Source: Trametes villosa
Lineage: Eukaryota; Basidiomycota; Agaricomycetes; Polyporales; Polyporaceae
NCBI GenBank assembly: GCA_002964805.2
Contig: PUDQ02000001.1
Span: 6,038,001-6,102,000, forward strand
Direction of reading: 5' to 3'
DNA: 64,000 nucleotides
The notes beneath the pieces are model-generated. The model saw only the letters and a program-made list of their open reading frames with translations, was not told where the DNA came from and ran no database searches. The position numbers and the translations under genes were made by a program. Below, piece by piece: positions 48,594 to 58,286 of the stretch; position 1 is the first letter of the stretch; each line of letters starts with the position of its first letter.

Positions 48594-49927
48594 ATGTCCG
48601 AGTCCACCGCCGAAAACGAGCTCTGCCTTCAGGTATGTGTTCAAGTGCTGCGCCTGATTCGCAGCTCCGGTATAACTGACTGCTGCAATGATCTCGCTCT
48701 ACACCAGTTACCGAGAACTTTGAACGAGTGGCGCGTCCCAGAGCGCTCTGAAGGGGCTGACTTGTGGCGTATAGAGGCGGCGCTGTGGGACGCGGTTCGT
48801 CCCGCGTTTGAAAAGGCCAACATCGACCTCTGGCGATCTACGCCTGACACCCAGCGCGCACGTGAAGGCGAACTGAAGCTGTCTAGCGGATTCGCCTATC
48901 TGGCGCCACCGCACCTAGAAATGTGGGCGGAGAACTTCAAGAGAGTCTATCACTGGGTGCGAGTCTTTTGTGGAGTGGCCCGCTGCATCTATATGCTGAT
49001 GAATGCGCGTACAGAATGGCCTTTTGCGCGGCGCCACCACCGGGGACGGCCATAGTGCTATGGTCCGCATTGTCTCCATAGGTCAGGAAGGCAAGATGCA
49101 CATGGATATCCTGCGCATGGTTGGGCAAGGGCCGGCCATTCTGCGCACAGACAACCACGCTCTCCCGCTGTGGCAGGAGGTTCATGTCGGCGACATGGTG
49201 TTCGCCGTGTTCCCATTTGTTGGTTCCTGCTTGGACGAGGCCTACGTATTGTATTCCAAAAATTCCGTCGGCGACGTGGTGGATATGATCCTTCAATGCC
49301 TTCAGGTGCGCCTTGGGGATTCCCGCAGTCTCAGAATTAACACTTCTTTGCAGGCCTTGGCGTACATCCACAGAATAGGCATCGCGCACAGGGTACGCCG
49401 CACGTCAACTCAGGCACGCAGAAACGAGAATTTGACGCCGCGCGGCAGGACGCATATAACACCAACTTCCTCGTTCAATGGCAGCCGGAGTCGCTCACGA
49501 CCATGCAAGTCCCCATCGCGCGCCCGCGCGTGTACCTGATGGACTTCGAGCACGCATATAAGCACACGCCCGGGACCACCTCCACGCTGGTGCGGCCTCC
49601 GGCGGAGTACCAGCGTGACGTCGCCCCCGAGGTCCACTCCGGGATGCGGTTCGACCCCTTCAAGCCTGATGTCTGGCAGCTTGCAATGAGCTTCTGGAGG
49701 TACCAGGTACGCTGGCTGCTGTCGTGACTCCCGATAATCGTTGATTTATCCTAGTCTTTGCTCAGACAACGATCCCGGCCATCGACCGGATCTTGGACTC
49801 GATGGTCGACTGGCGAGCCCCGCGGCGGCCGAGTGCAGCGCAGGCCCGGGATCGGCTGGCCAAGGTGCTGCACGGCATGCCGCCTGCGTCGCTGATGATC
49901 GCTCCGGTCGTGACACCCGCATATTAG
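48594..49927 (+). CDS. Protein-kinase-like protein, array copy 3 (group C, no membrane anchor)
   Basis: Six exons (48594..48632, 48708..48956, 49015..49305, 49354..49392, 49449..49706, 49766..49927) give 345 residues. Exon 1 has only 13 codons (MSESTAENELCLQ), so the membrane anchor of groups A and B is missing. Exon 2 starts LPRTLNEWRVPE and ends SGFAYLAPP. Exon 3 contains GDGHSAMVRIVSIGQEG (Met-Val-Arg at the lysine place) and MVFAVFPFVG. HRIGIAHR plus DAYNTNFLVQW restores HRDxxxxN. YLMDFEHAYKH is the DFG equivalent, RFDPFKPDVWQLA the helix F. The last exon has TIPAIDRILDSM and RRPSAAQARD. The activation segment is shorter than in groups A and B, with EYQRDVAPEV at its end. Exon lengths 3 and 4 are unchanged. 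Confidence 0.76.
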
Positions 49928-50840
49928 GACATTTCCAGGGTGCTCGTTACTCGGTGGCTTGAACTCAAAAAGACGCGGCAGTGCGGAAGCTCACCTTCGG
50001 CGGGGAAAGCGGTTGAGAGGGCCCGTTTGGCGGATGCATTCGTTGCACCGTTGCGCTTGGTGGGACAGTCATCAAGCTTGTTCTCAGCCTACGGCTGGTT
50101 GTTGGGGAGGGCATCCGATGTATGATTCGATGTCACCCTAACTCGAAGCACCGGATGTACTCATGCGTGCCGACGGGGCCCATACCAGCTATCGCTCGGA
50201 TCATCCGAGTACTTACATGGCGTGGATATGACTGCGCCCACCACTTCGCATAAATACCGCTGCCCTGTTATGCTGCTCATTCATGTCATGCATGTTATGG
50301 TGAATGTCGTTTGATTAGCGTGGCTTTGGCTTGCGATGCCACAAGTAGTACTTAGTGCTGTCCACGAGCGCTAATACAAACCAACCCCTTCGCAATGCAC
50401 CACCACCATGACTTACACCAGGGCTGAATTGCGGACCGTTTGAACGCAAGTCTAATTCAATGCGATCTTTTCTACTGCATCGTGGGCTTTCTGGAGGACT
50501 CTCTGCAGCGCTCCTAAGTTCCGCGTACCTGTGAAAGGCGACGCGCTTGGATAAAAATGGTAAGCAGTGCATCAGCCGCCGCCCCGCTCTATCCCTTACG
50601 CACCGTGAATGGTCTTCACAGAATCTGAATAGTATCCCCGCAGATTTCGTTACGTATCTCAATGTTCTCATAGGTACCAGTGTTTTAAGTTCTAGCGCTC
50701 CCGCTATAACAGCGCGAGAGTGCAAGCGCGTGGGAGCAACGAGGCGTGCCGGTCTACACGCGTTCTTCCTGACGACGCCCTCTTGTGTTAGTCCACAGGC
50801 CTCGGAGTACCTACAGGCTGCAGATAGGCATCAACACCTT
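49928..50840. other. Intergenic, no gene seen
   Basis: About 0.9 kb between kinase-like copies 3 and 4. Short ORFs occur on both strands but none carries family motifs. Confidence 0.5.
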
Positions 50841-52162
50841 ATGTCAAACTTGAAGCGTACCAGCTCGAAGGTGGGTCTCTTCTGTGGTCAGCCTCTCAGA
50901 ATGCGACGAACTTAAGGTGTCATCCGTATACTCAGCTACCGAGAACGATAGCAGAATGGAGAGTCCCCGACATCGACCACGTTTGGGATGCGGGCGTCCA
51001 ACTCTGGGAATCTATCAGACCCGTCTTCGACGATGCGGGGATCGATCTCTGGCAGTCTGATCCCGCCGATACCATCTACCAGCGAGCGCGACTGGGTGGA
51101 CGTACGTTATCGAACGGCTTTGCATACGGCACGCCGCTTCGCCAAGCCGAACGAGGAGACAATTTCAAGAAGTTCAACCCCTGGGTAAGTTCCCATGACG
51201 CGGTGTGTCCGAGGCTATTCTCTCCCGAGACTGACTGGTGCATATAGACCGCGCTTACGCACGGTGCGACCACCGCCGACGGTCAAAGCGTCGTTGTCCG
51301 CATCATCACCATCGGCGAGGAGGGGAAGGCGCACATGGATATGCTGCGGAACTTCGCCCGAGGCATGCCCGGCCTACGCACCGACAACCACATTATTCCC
51401 CTGTGGCGGGAGATCCAGTACGAAGATATGACGTTCGCGGTCTTTCCACTCGTCGGCGCCAGCTTGGACACCTGCTACGCCGATTTCATCAAGAATTCCG
51501 TCGGCGATGTGGTGGACATGATCCTGCAGGGTCTGCAGGTGAGCCGCGATGCACGCACGCGTACGTCCAGCTCACCGGGACTGTTGGAAGGCGCTAGCAT
51601 ACATCCATAGCGTGGGTATAGCCCACAGAGTACGTCACACGCGATTTTCCCCTCCGATGCGGCTACTAAGCAACCCGCAGGACACGGACAAGTCGAACTT
51701 CCTCGTACAGTGGCACCCCGAATCTCTCGCCACCATGCAAGTGCCCGTCTCACGACCGCGGGTATACCTAAACGACTTCGAGTTCGCCGTGCAGTTGGAT
51801 GCTGGGGCGACGTCCACGTCCGCAGGTCCGGTACAAGGCTACCAGCGCGACGTCGCGCCCGAGGTGTCTGCCGGGGCGCCGTACGACCCCTTCAAGCCGG
51901 ATGTATGGCAACTCGCCACCAGCTTCTCTGACTATCAGGTGAGAGTCTTCTTAGTGTAACGCGACCGATTGTCACTCATTTTGCCCTACAGACTACAGTC
52001 GCCCAGATCGACGAGATTCTCGCCGATATGAGGGCGCCTGAGGCTGCCAGACGTCCTAATGCGGCGCAGGCGCGGGACCTCATGGCTGAGATAGTCAATA
52101 ACATGGCCCCAGTGTCATTGTTGATTCGCGGGGTAGTTTCTTCCGAGATACCGCCCCATTGA
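50841..52162 (+). CDS. Protein-kinase-like protein, array copy 4 (group C, no membrane anchor)
   Basis: Six exons (50841..50870, 50936..51184, 51248..51538, 51591..51629, 51681..51938, 51992..52162) give 345 residues, the same length as copy 3. Exon 1 is ten codons (MSNLKRTSSK), basic and without an anchor. Parts in order: LPRTIAEWRVPD, LSNGFAYGTP, ADGQSVVVRIITIGEEG (Arg for Lys), MTFAVFPLVG, HSVGIAHR joined to DTDKSNFLVQWHPE (HRDxxxxN), YLNDFEFAVQ, YQRDVAPEV, PYDPFKPDVWQLA, then VAQIDEILADM and RRPNAAQARD. It is plainly the nearest paralogue of copy 3, with exons 2 to 5 of identical length, so the pair arose by tandem duplication. Confidence 0.78.
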
Positions 52163-52582
52163 AATTCCACCATGCCGGCGTAGAGGTTGGGTCACTCACG
52201 ACTGCCCACTGGCACGCAGCAACAGGTTATCGTTCAAATGCATTCAGATTGCCACAATAGCGTTCTCAGGAATGCGGTATCAAAACTAGCGATAGAAGAG
52301 CGTTCTGCATGACGATACCGGCGACGGAGAGCTACTCTCGTGAAATGCTCACTCGTATGAACTGAGAAGGCATCAAAAGTGCCAGGCAGCGCCCGTCGCG
52401 AACTCCGCCATTGCGGCAGCACCCGCTGGCGGATCACACGCGGACTATCGGGGTGCGGAGTTGGCCTGATGTCCGAAAACATGAACAACAGCCCTCGCGA
52501 CCGGTGATCATCTTCCAAGTACGTCCGTCGTCTTGAGCTCTATACCGCTTCTCCCAGGGCATTCCAGGTCTTCACTACGACA
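52163..52582. other. Intergenic, no gene seen
   Basis: Between kinase-like copies 4 and 5. Only flanking sequence recognised. Confidence 0.5.
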
Positions 52583-54026
52583 ATGCAACGCTTTCCGTCC
52601 GCCCCTATGTGGATCACCGTTCTCGCCGCGACGACCGGCATTGTGGCGTCGACCATAATTTCTTCTGCTGTGCTCTCTAGCTTGCGAGCTCGCATCACAC
52701 GCGCAACCTTGCGCTCGCGGGTACGCCTAATACTGTTTCCTCGCAAGCGCCGCACTCATGAGGACTGTACCACAGCTGCCCCGCACAATCGAAGAATGGT
52801 GCCCTCCCGGCGGCGACCTCGACGAAACGCATGACGATCCGCTGTGGCGGAAGCTGGAGGGTTTTTTCAAAGAACGTGGATATATTCTATGGCGTCCCGT
52901 TGGATTGCACTACTTGGTGCCCCCGGGAGACCTGGGGCCTACCTGCAACGGCTTTGCTTTCGCGCCAATGCATTTTGGGGGTAAAGACAGCCGGTTGTTG
53001 TACCTTGCTGAGATACACTTCCCCGTAAGTATAAGTATAAGCCCTCCGGTTCCACTGTACTGCGAGCGCTAACGGGCCTCACAGAACGCTATGCTGCGCG
53101 CGGCGCGCACGCCCGACGGCCGTGACGTGGTTATACGCGTTATATGCGTAGGCTCAGAAGGACACGATCATCTAGGCATACTGAAGCACATAGCAGGGGG
53201 TATTTGCGGCCAGGGATCTCCGAATCACGCCGTTCCGCTTTTCGAGCTCTTTGAGCTGGAAGACATCACTTTTGGCATCTTTCCCAGGGTCGGGTTTAAC
53301 CTGCGCGACGCGTATGGTTCGTGGGCCGAAAACTCGGTCGGCGATGTCGTCGACATGATACTTCAGTGTTTGGAGGTATGTTCGCGACGTCCTTGCACGA
53401 TTTCCTGTTGCTGACGAACGTGATAAAGGCACTAGCATTCATGCATGGCATGATGCTCGTTGCTCACAGGGTACGTCCCGATACTCGGTAGCGCGCTTCC
53501 CCACTGATACCGTCTTCCCAGGACGCTTTTAAGGATAACTTCCTCATTCAGTGGTTCCCGGAATCTCTGGGGCCCCGCCAACTCACGATCGCACGACCGC
53601 GCGTCTTCCTGAACGACTTCGAGACCGCCGTGCGCTTCGACGCGAGCACGTCTCCTGAGCAGCGCACTTGCGTCGACCCTCCTCTATGTCCCACCTTTGC
53701 CCTTCCCGAACGCTACTGCCGCCGCATCCCACACGAGGTATCATGCGGGAACCCGTACGACCCGTTCAAGCTCGATGTCTGGCAGTTCGGAACGAGCCTG
53801 GATGATTTCAAGGTCGGAGGCGTGTCTCCTCTGCCACGCCCTAGTTTTGACCTGGTAGCAGACTGGCATCCCCGAGATCGACACCATTCTCACCGAGCTA
53901 GCTGAGGAAGACCCTTCGAAACGGATCGGTGCGTTCGAGGCCTCCAAGAAGATGTCGGGAATCGTTCGGTCGATGCCAGCAGAACGTCTTGATATCGCTC
54001 CTGCTCTAGTTCGAGCCGCGGATTGA
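52583..54026 (+). CDS. Protein-kinase-like protein, array copy 5 (group A, membrane-anchored)
   Basis: Six exons (52583..52720, 52776..53024, 53085..53375, 53429..53470, 53522..53812, 53862..54026) give 391 residues. The anchor is WITVLAATTGIVASTIISSAV, followed by basic residues (RARITRATLRSR), which predicts the kinase-like part in the cytosol. LPRTIEEWCPPGG and CNGFAFAPMHFGG make up exon 2. Exon 3 has TPDGRDVVIRVICVGSEG, ITFGIFPRVG and GDVVDMILQCLE. Exon 4 has 14 codons, one more than in the other copies, and ends VAHR; exon 5 opens DAFKDNFLIQW. Then FLNDFETAVRF, PERYCRRIP, PYDPFKLDVWQFG, and in the last exon IPEIDTILTELAEEDPSKRI. It is the closest relative of copy 1 but lies on the other strand. 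Confidence 0.78.
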
Positions 54027-54736
54027 GGTTTTTTCGCCTGATACCTATATATGAGGCAGCCAGCGCGATGGCGTAGCACAGCTCGCTCATTCGTTTCCGA
54101 CATCCTCTCCTACCTCCCATTATCCGAAGCGACACCTAGACACTCGAAGACGAGTGTTAAAGGGCCCAATATACGTACGCCCTCGGCAGCCTTCGAAACT
54201 ATCGATGTTCGTTCTTGTTTACGATGATCCGCCGTGAGCCGGGCGACTTATGATAGTCTACGACTCATTTTGTCTACATCTGCAAATCCACACCATCCCT
54301 GCAAGCACGCATACGCAGGCATCATTACTGGCGCGACCGTCGTGACTGCGCGGTCTCACGTGCGTCTCTAGGATCATGTACGCGGTGAAGTACGGGCAGC
54401 CGTGGCCCGAAGAAGTTGCGCTGCTTCAAGGCTCAAGTCCGTTCACTCCCCGCTCCGTCTGTCTGACATATCTTCCCTCGATTCGTCGGAACCTAAACTC
54501 TGCTCTCTATACAGACACGATAGGTCAAAATATAGGCTTTTATAGATTTTATGCGGTCGAAACATGAGTAGGGATTTGTACCACTGCAGACAGACTCAGA
54601 GAATATACAGCACAATTTCGAGGACAGTCGGAACGGAAGAGAGACGTAGTGGCGGAGAACGGAAGGCGACATGATGAATGCCGCAGACATCTATGATCTT
54701 CGAGATAGGCGCATAGTGTGAGCCGCGCACGCAAGC
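54027..54736. other. Convergent intergenic region, no gene seen
   Basis: 3' flanks of kinase-like copy 5 and of the Gly/Pro-rich gene. AT-richer than its surroundings, with no coding signal. Confidence 0.5.
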
Positions 54737-55846
54737 CTACATCAGGCGCGTGAACGACCGTGACAACTTGCTGCCGGATCCACTGCCGCTGCCCTGGGCA
54801 CCGTTACCACCATTGCCGCCGCCAGGGGTGCCCTGGTTGTTGGACGGACCAGCGCCAGGCGTGGCGTAGGTGGGCGGATAGCCAGGCGCGGCAGCGTTGC
54901 CTGCGGCCTGTTGATTGTGCATCGCGGGCCCGGGAGCGGGAGGCACGGCGTTGTTGCCGGGTGCGTTGGGGTTCGGCGCGACGCCATGGCCGGGTGCGCC
55001 TTGCGGCGGTCCACCTCGACCAACGGGGGCGAGAGCGCCAGGGTAAGCGCGGCCCTGGCCCGGGATGGCCTGGCCGGGAGGACCGTAGAAGTGGCCGCCC
55101 CGGCCGAGGTTGTAGGCGGGAACCGGAACACCACGGCCTTGGCCAGGCTGCAGGCCGCCGGCAGGGGCACCACGGCCGACAGGCCCGGGGAAGGCTTGAG
55201 CAAAGCCAACAGGCTGTGGGGCGTGCTGGGCGATGGCAATCTGCGGGCCACCAGCTCCCCGCGCGCGTCCACGCCCAGCGTTGGCGTTCAGAAGAGCGAC
55301 TCCGTGCAAGGGATATGTCCCCAGCGGCGGAGCCGCGGGCACATTCTGCCTAGACAGAGGTGTCACGTTGGGGGTGTCCCGTGGAGCTACGGGGGAGACT
55401 GGATCTCTATAACAGTTTATCAGTGACCGGTATGGGACACTGGTAAAATGGAGGCTTACGTGGTCGCATAGCATTCGGTGTACAGAGGCACGCGCTCTTC
55501 GCGGTCTCCAAACCTCAAGAGTAGTCGTACCTATGGTAAAAGATCGGATCGATTTAATTCAAGGCATCGATGACAGTCACCGGGACACTTACACCATTCA
55601 AACTCTCAACGAGGGCTCTGAACTCGCCGACATACCACGCGTTGTCACCCACGCTGAAATACGCGATATGCTGGCCCTAGAAATCAATAAATAGAAGCGT
55701 CAAAACGGGTAAAAGTCGAGGTGGAGGACGTTCTGTACCACTGCAATCTCGTGCGGTGGGAGAATAATCCTTCCGCCAGAAGACTAGAAGTGACGGGCGT
55801 CAGTAAAAGCCGTGCTTCAGTTAGAAGATGGCGGTGTGCTGACCAT
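54737..55846 (-). CDS. Small protein with Gly/Pro/Ala-rich low-complexity tail
   Basis: Proposed exons 55846..55844, 55783..55739, 55676..55593, 55530..55460 and 55406..54737 give 290 residues. The first coding exon would be only the ATG, followed by a 60-bp intron. Residues 2-70 look folded: SSGGRIILPPHEIAV, GQHIAYFSVGDNAWYVGEF, RLLLRFGDREERVPLY. The remaining 220 residues are Gly, Pro, Ala and Asn-rich with many RG and GRG steps, ending in a Ser/Gly run and SRSFTRLM. RG-rich tails often bind RNA or drive phase separation, but this is composition only. I recognise no family. The tail frame is supported by strong bias; the small upstream exons are less sure. It interrupts the kinase-like array. 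Confidence 0.6.
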
Positions 55847-55930
55847 GGTGATGGCTAGATGGCAAGGGGATGTGTCGAGTGGGGCGAGGTTGATGAAAAC
55901 CCTGGGGTTAAGCGGTTGGCGAGGCCGCAT

Positions 55931-56226
55931 TTATACCCCTAGGGCCACTCGTTCGATGCTGCAGCCAGCGGCATAAGTGACCCGGTATTCAGGTTTCCCG
56001 TCGTCCGAGGAGTTCGAGACGATATTCGTCCCGCTATCAACGACGTGCACATGGGAACGTATTAGCAAACCAAATACTCTAGAAGCACGGAATCGTACCT
56101 CATGTCTGTCAGCAAAACACGGGAGGCGGAGTAAATTGCCTTGAGGCCCAAGGCCTTGAGGCTCGAGGAAGAATCGAGGTTTGGCACTAGCCTCCTGGAG
56201 CGGCCATCAGTGTCTTCGAAGCGAAA
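55931..56226 (-). CDS. Candidate small gene, 3' part only
   Basis: Two joined pieces, 56226..56099 and 56033..55931, give an open frame of 77 residues (FRFEDTDGRSRRLVPNLD, then ALGLKAIYSASRVLL and DDGKPEYRVTYAAGCSIERV) with good splice sites. A possible signal peptide, MRSTISALLLAFALAVLV, lies upstream at about 56397-56344, but I could not join it to this part with convincing splice sites. It may be a small secreted protein or a remnant. Confidence 0.3.
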
Positions 56227-56663
56227 CTGTGCACTGGCAAGACTCCCACACGATCGAAAGAGTACTGGGTGACTCAGAGAATAAGCCCGGAGCCTGTGGG
56301 ACCTGTCGGTGTCGACGGCGTGAGCACCGTGCACGACTGTTCACTAGCACTGCGAGTGCAAAGGCAAGGAGAAGCGCCGAAATCGTACTTCTCATGGCTG
56401 TGCACCTGGTACCGGGAACATACCGGGTCCGTCGGAGATCTAATCCGCTGGTCCATCGCACACACTCGTCGCTCAGAAAGGGTCGGTCTTTGTTCATTCC
56501 AGATATCGCTCGACGCGAGTCCTCGGATCCCAAGGACGTCTCGGAGCCGACAGATTTGACTGTGTGCTGCCCCGTCGAGCAGCGCCCCTTGCGAACACTC
56601 CCTCAGTGACACCCCACCTTTCTGAGTCTTCGACTGGCAGCTGCGTTCACGCAACACCTCCCG

Positions 56664-58286
56664 ATGTCTTCATTCTTCAAACTGGCACCGAATCATGCTC
56701 TTGGTGCGGCCATCGCGACTGCCTTGTTCGCGGCCGTGGCGGCGGCCGGCGTGATACGTCAGAGGCCGTGTCGCGACGGTAGCGGAACTGGCGAGTTGGA
56801 GAACTCGCGCATTCGACGAATGGTATGGGAGGTGCATTGCGTGTCGTTCGTGTTGAGTACTGATGCTCCCGTTTTACAAGCTACCAAACACTCTTGATTC
56901 GTGGCGCGGTCACGAGGCAGGAAGTAACAGTGATGCCGAACTATGGGGGATCCTACGAGACTTCTTCAACAAGCGGGGCTACACGTTCTGGCTTGCCTCC
57001 CTCAACTGCCATATGGCTCTCCCATGGGAGTCGGATGTTGTTTCCAGCGGCTTTGGACATGCGCCCTTCGCTCAAGGAATGGGGGAGAACACCCCGTTTG
57101 AGAAGCTGTTCAGGTACCTCTATCTGGTACGCTCTTCGCTGTGCCGCTGTGCCAGCATCCGTTTACACCTCGACACAGAACCCTTCAACCATAGCTGCTC
57201 AGACGACTGATGGACGAAGCGTCGTCATTCGCATACTAGCCATCGGCGAAGCAGGACGCGAGCATATCAACATCTTGAAGGAGGTCTCGAGAGGCTATCT
57301 CAGCCTAGCCAGCTACAACCACGCTATCCCACTGTGGGAGCTCCTGGACTTTGAGGACATCACGTTCGGAGTATTTCCCAAGATTGGTGCGAATGTGCGC
57401 CACGCGTATGACTATGCGCCTCAGAACTCGGTTGGCGACATCCTGGATATGTTTATACAATGCCTTGAGGTACGTCTGTGCGCTCGGGCGACTTCGCTCG
57501 GCTACTACTGACATGCATCCAAGGCACTTGGCTTCCTACACAGCTACTACATCGCGCACCGGGTAGGCTTCATTTCGTGTTCCGAGTCAGCGCATCTGTT
57601 ACTGACGCCAGGACCATAGGACGCATTCAAGGATAACTTCTTGGTGCAGTGGCACCCAGAAACTATGCTGGTGAATATGCTCCCCGTATCCCGGCCACGC
57701 GTGTACTTGATCGACTTCGAAACGGCTGTACGCTTCCCGCACGACACCGCAGTAGAGGACTGCGTCTGTACCGGCCTTCCCGTCGGGCCGTCGTTCCCCA
57801 ACCCCGAGAGATACGCCCGTCGCACCCCGCCCGAGCTGCTGACGGGCGAGCCATACAGCCCGTTCAAGCTGGACGTCTGGCAACTCTCCACGAGCTTTGA
57901 TGACTTCAAGGTGCGCCCTGGCTCCACTGTGCACGAGCTTCGTATCGCGCTGCTTACACTGCGGATGGTAGAGCGAAATCCCGGAGGTCGATGATATCAT
58001 GGAGCGCCTGCGGCACCCAGACCCCGCACAGCGACCGTCTGCGTACGAGGCGATGGTGTCCTTGGCGGCTATAATCCAGGCCACCCCGCCGCAGGAACTC
58101 TTCTATCTACCGACGCTGTTACGACCCTTTGCGGACACAGCTTTCGCTACAGCTCCCTACACAGAACCGCCCACACCATACGTGCCCGCAGATGCACCTC
58201 CTTCCGACATCACTGGCACGCACGTGGATGATCAACCTGTCCCTACACTAGGGGACCGCGATGTCCTACCGGGTACTTCGGACTAG
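56664..58286 (+). CDS. Protein-kinase-like protein, array copy 6 (group B, membrane-anchored)
   Basis: Six exons (56664..56822, 56881..57126, 57179..57469, 57524..57562, 57620..57910, 57972..58286) give 446 residues. The anchor is ALGAAIATALFAAVAAAGVI. Exon 2 begins LPNTLDSWRG and has SSGFGHAPFAQG. Exon 3 carries TTDGRSVVIRILAIGEAG, ITFGVFPKIG and GDILDMFIQCLE. HSYYIAHR joined to DAFKDNFLVQWHPE gives HRDxxxxN; YLIDFETAVRF replaces DFG; PERYARRTPPELLTG and PYSPFKLDVWQLS follow. The last exon has IPEVDDIMERLRHPDPAQRP and then a Pro/Thr-rich extension with several Asp, as in copy 2. Beta-3 lysine is again Arg. Exon 2 (246 nt) and exon 3 (291 nt) have the same lengths as in copy 2. Confidence 0.78.
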
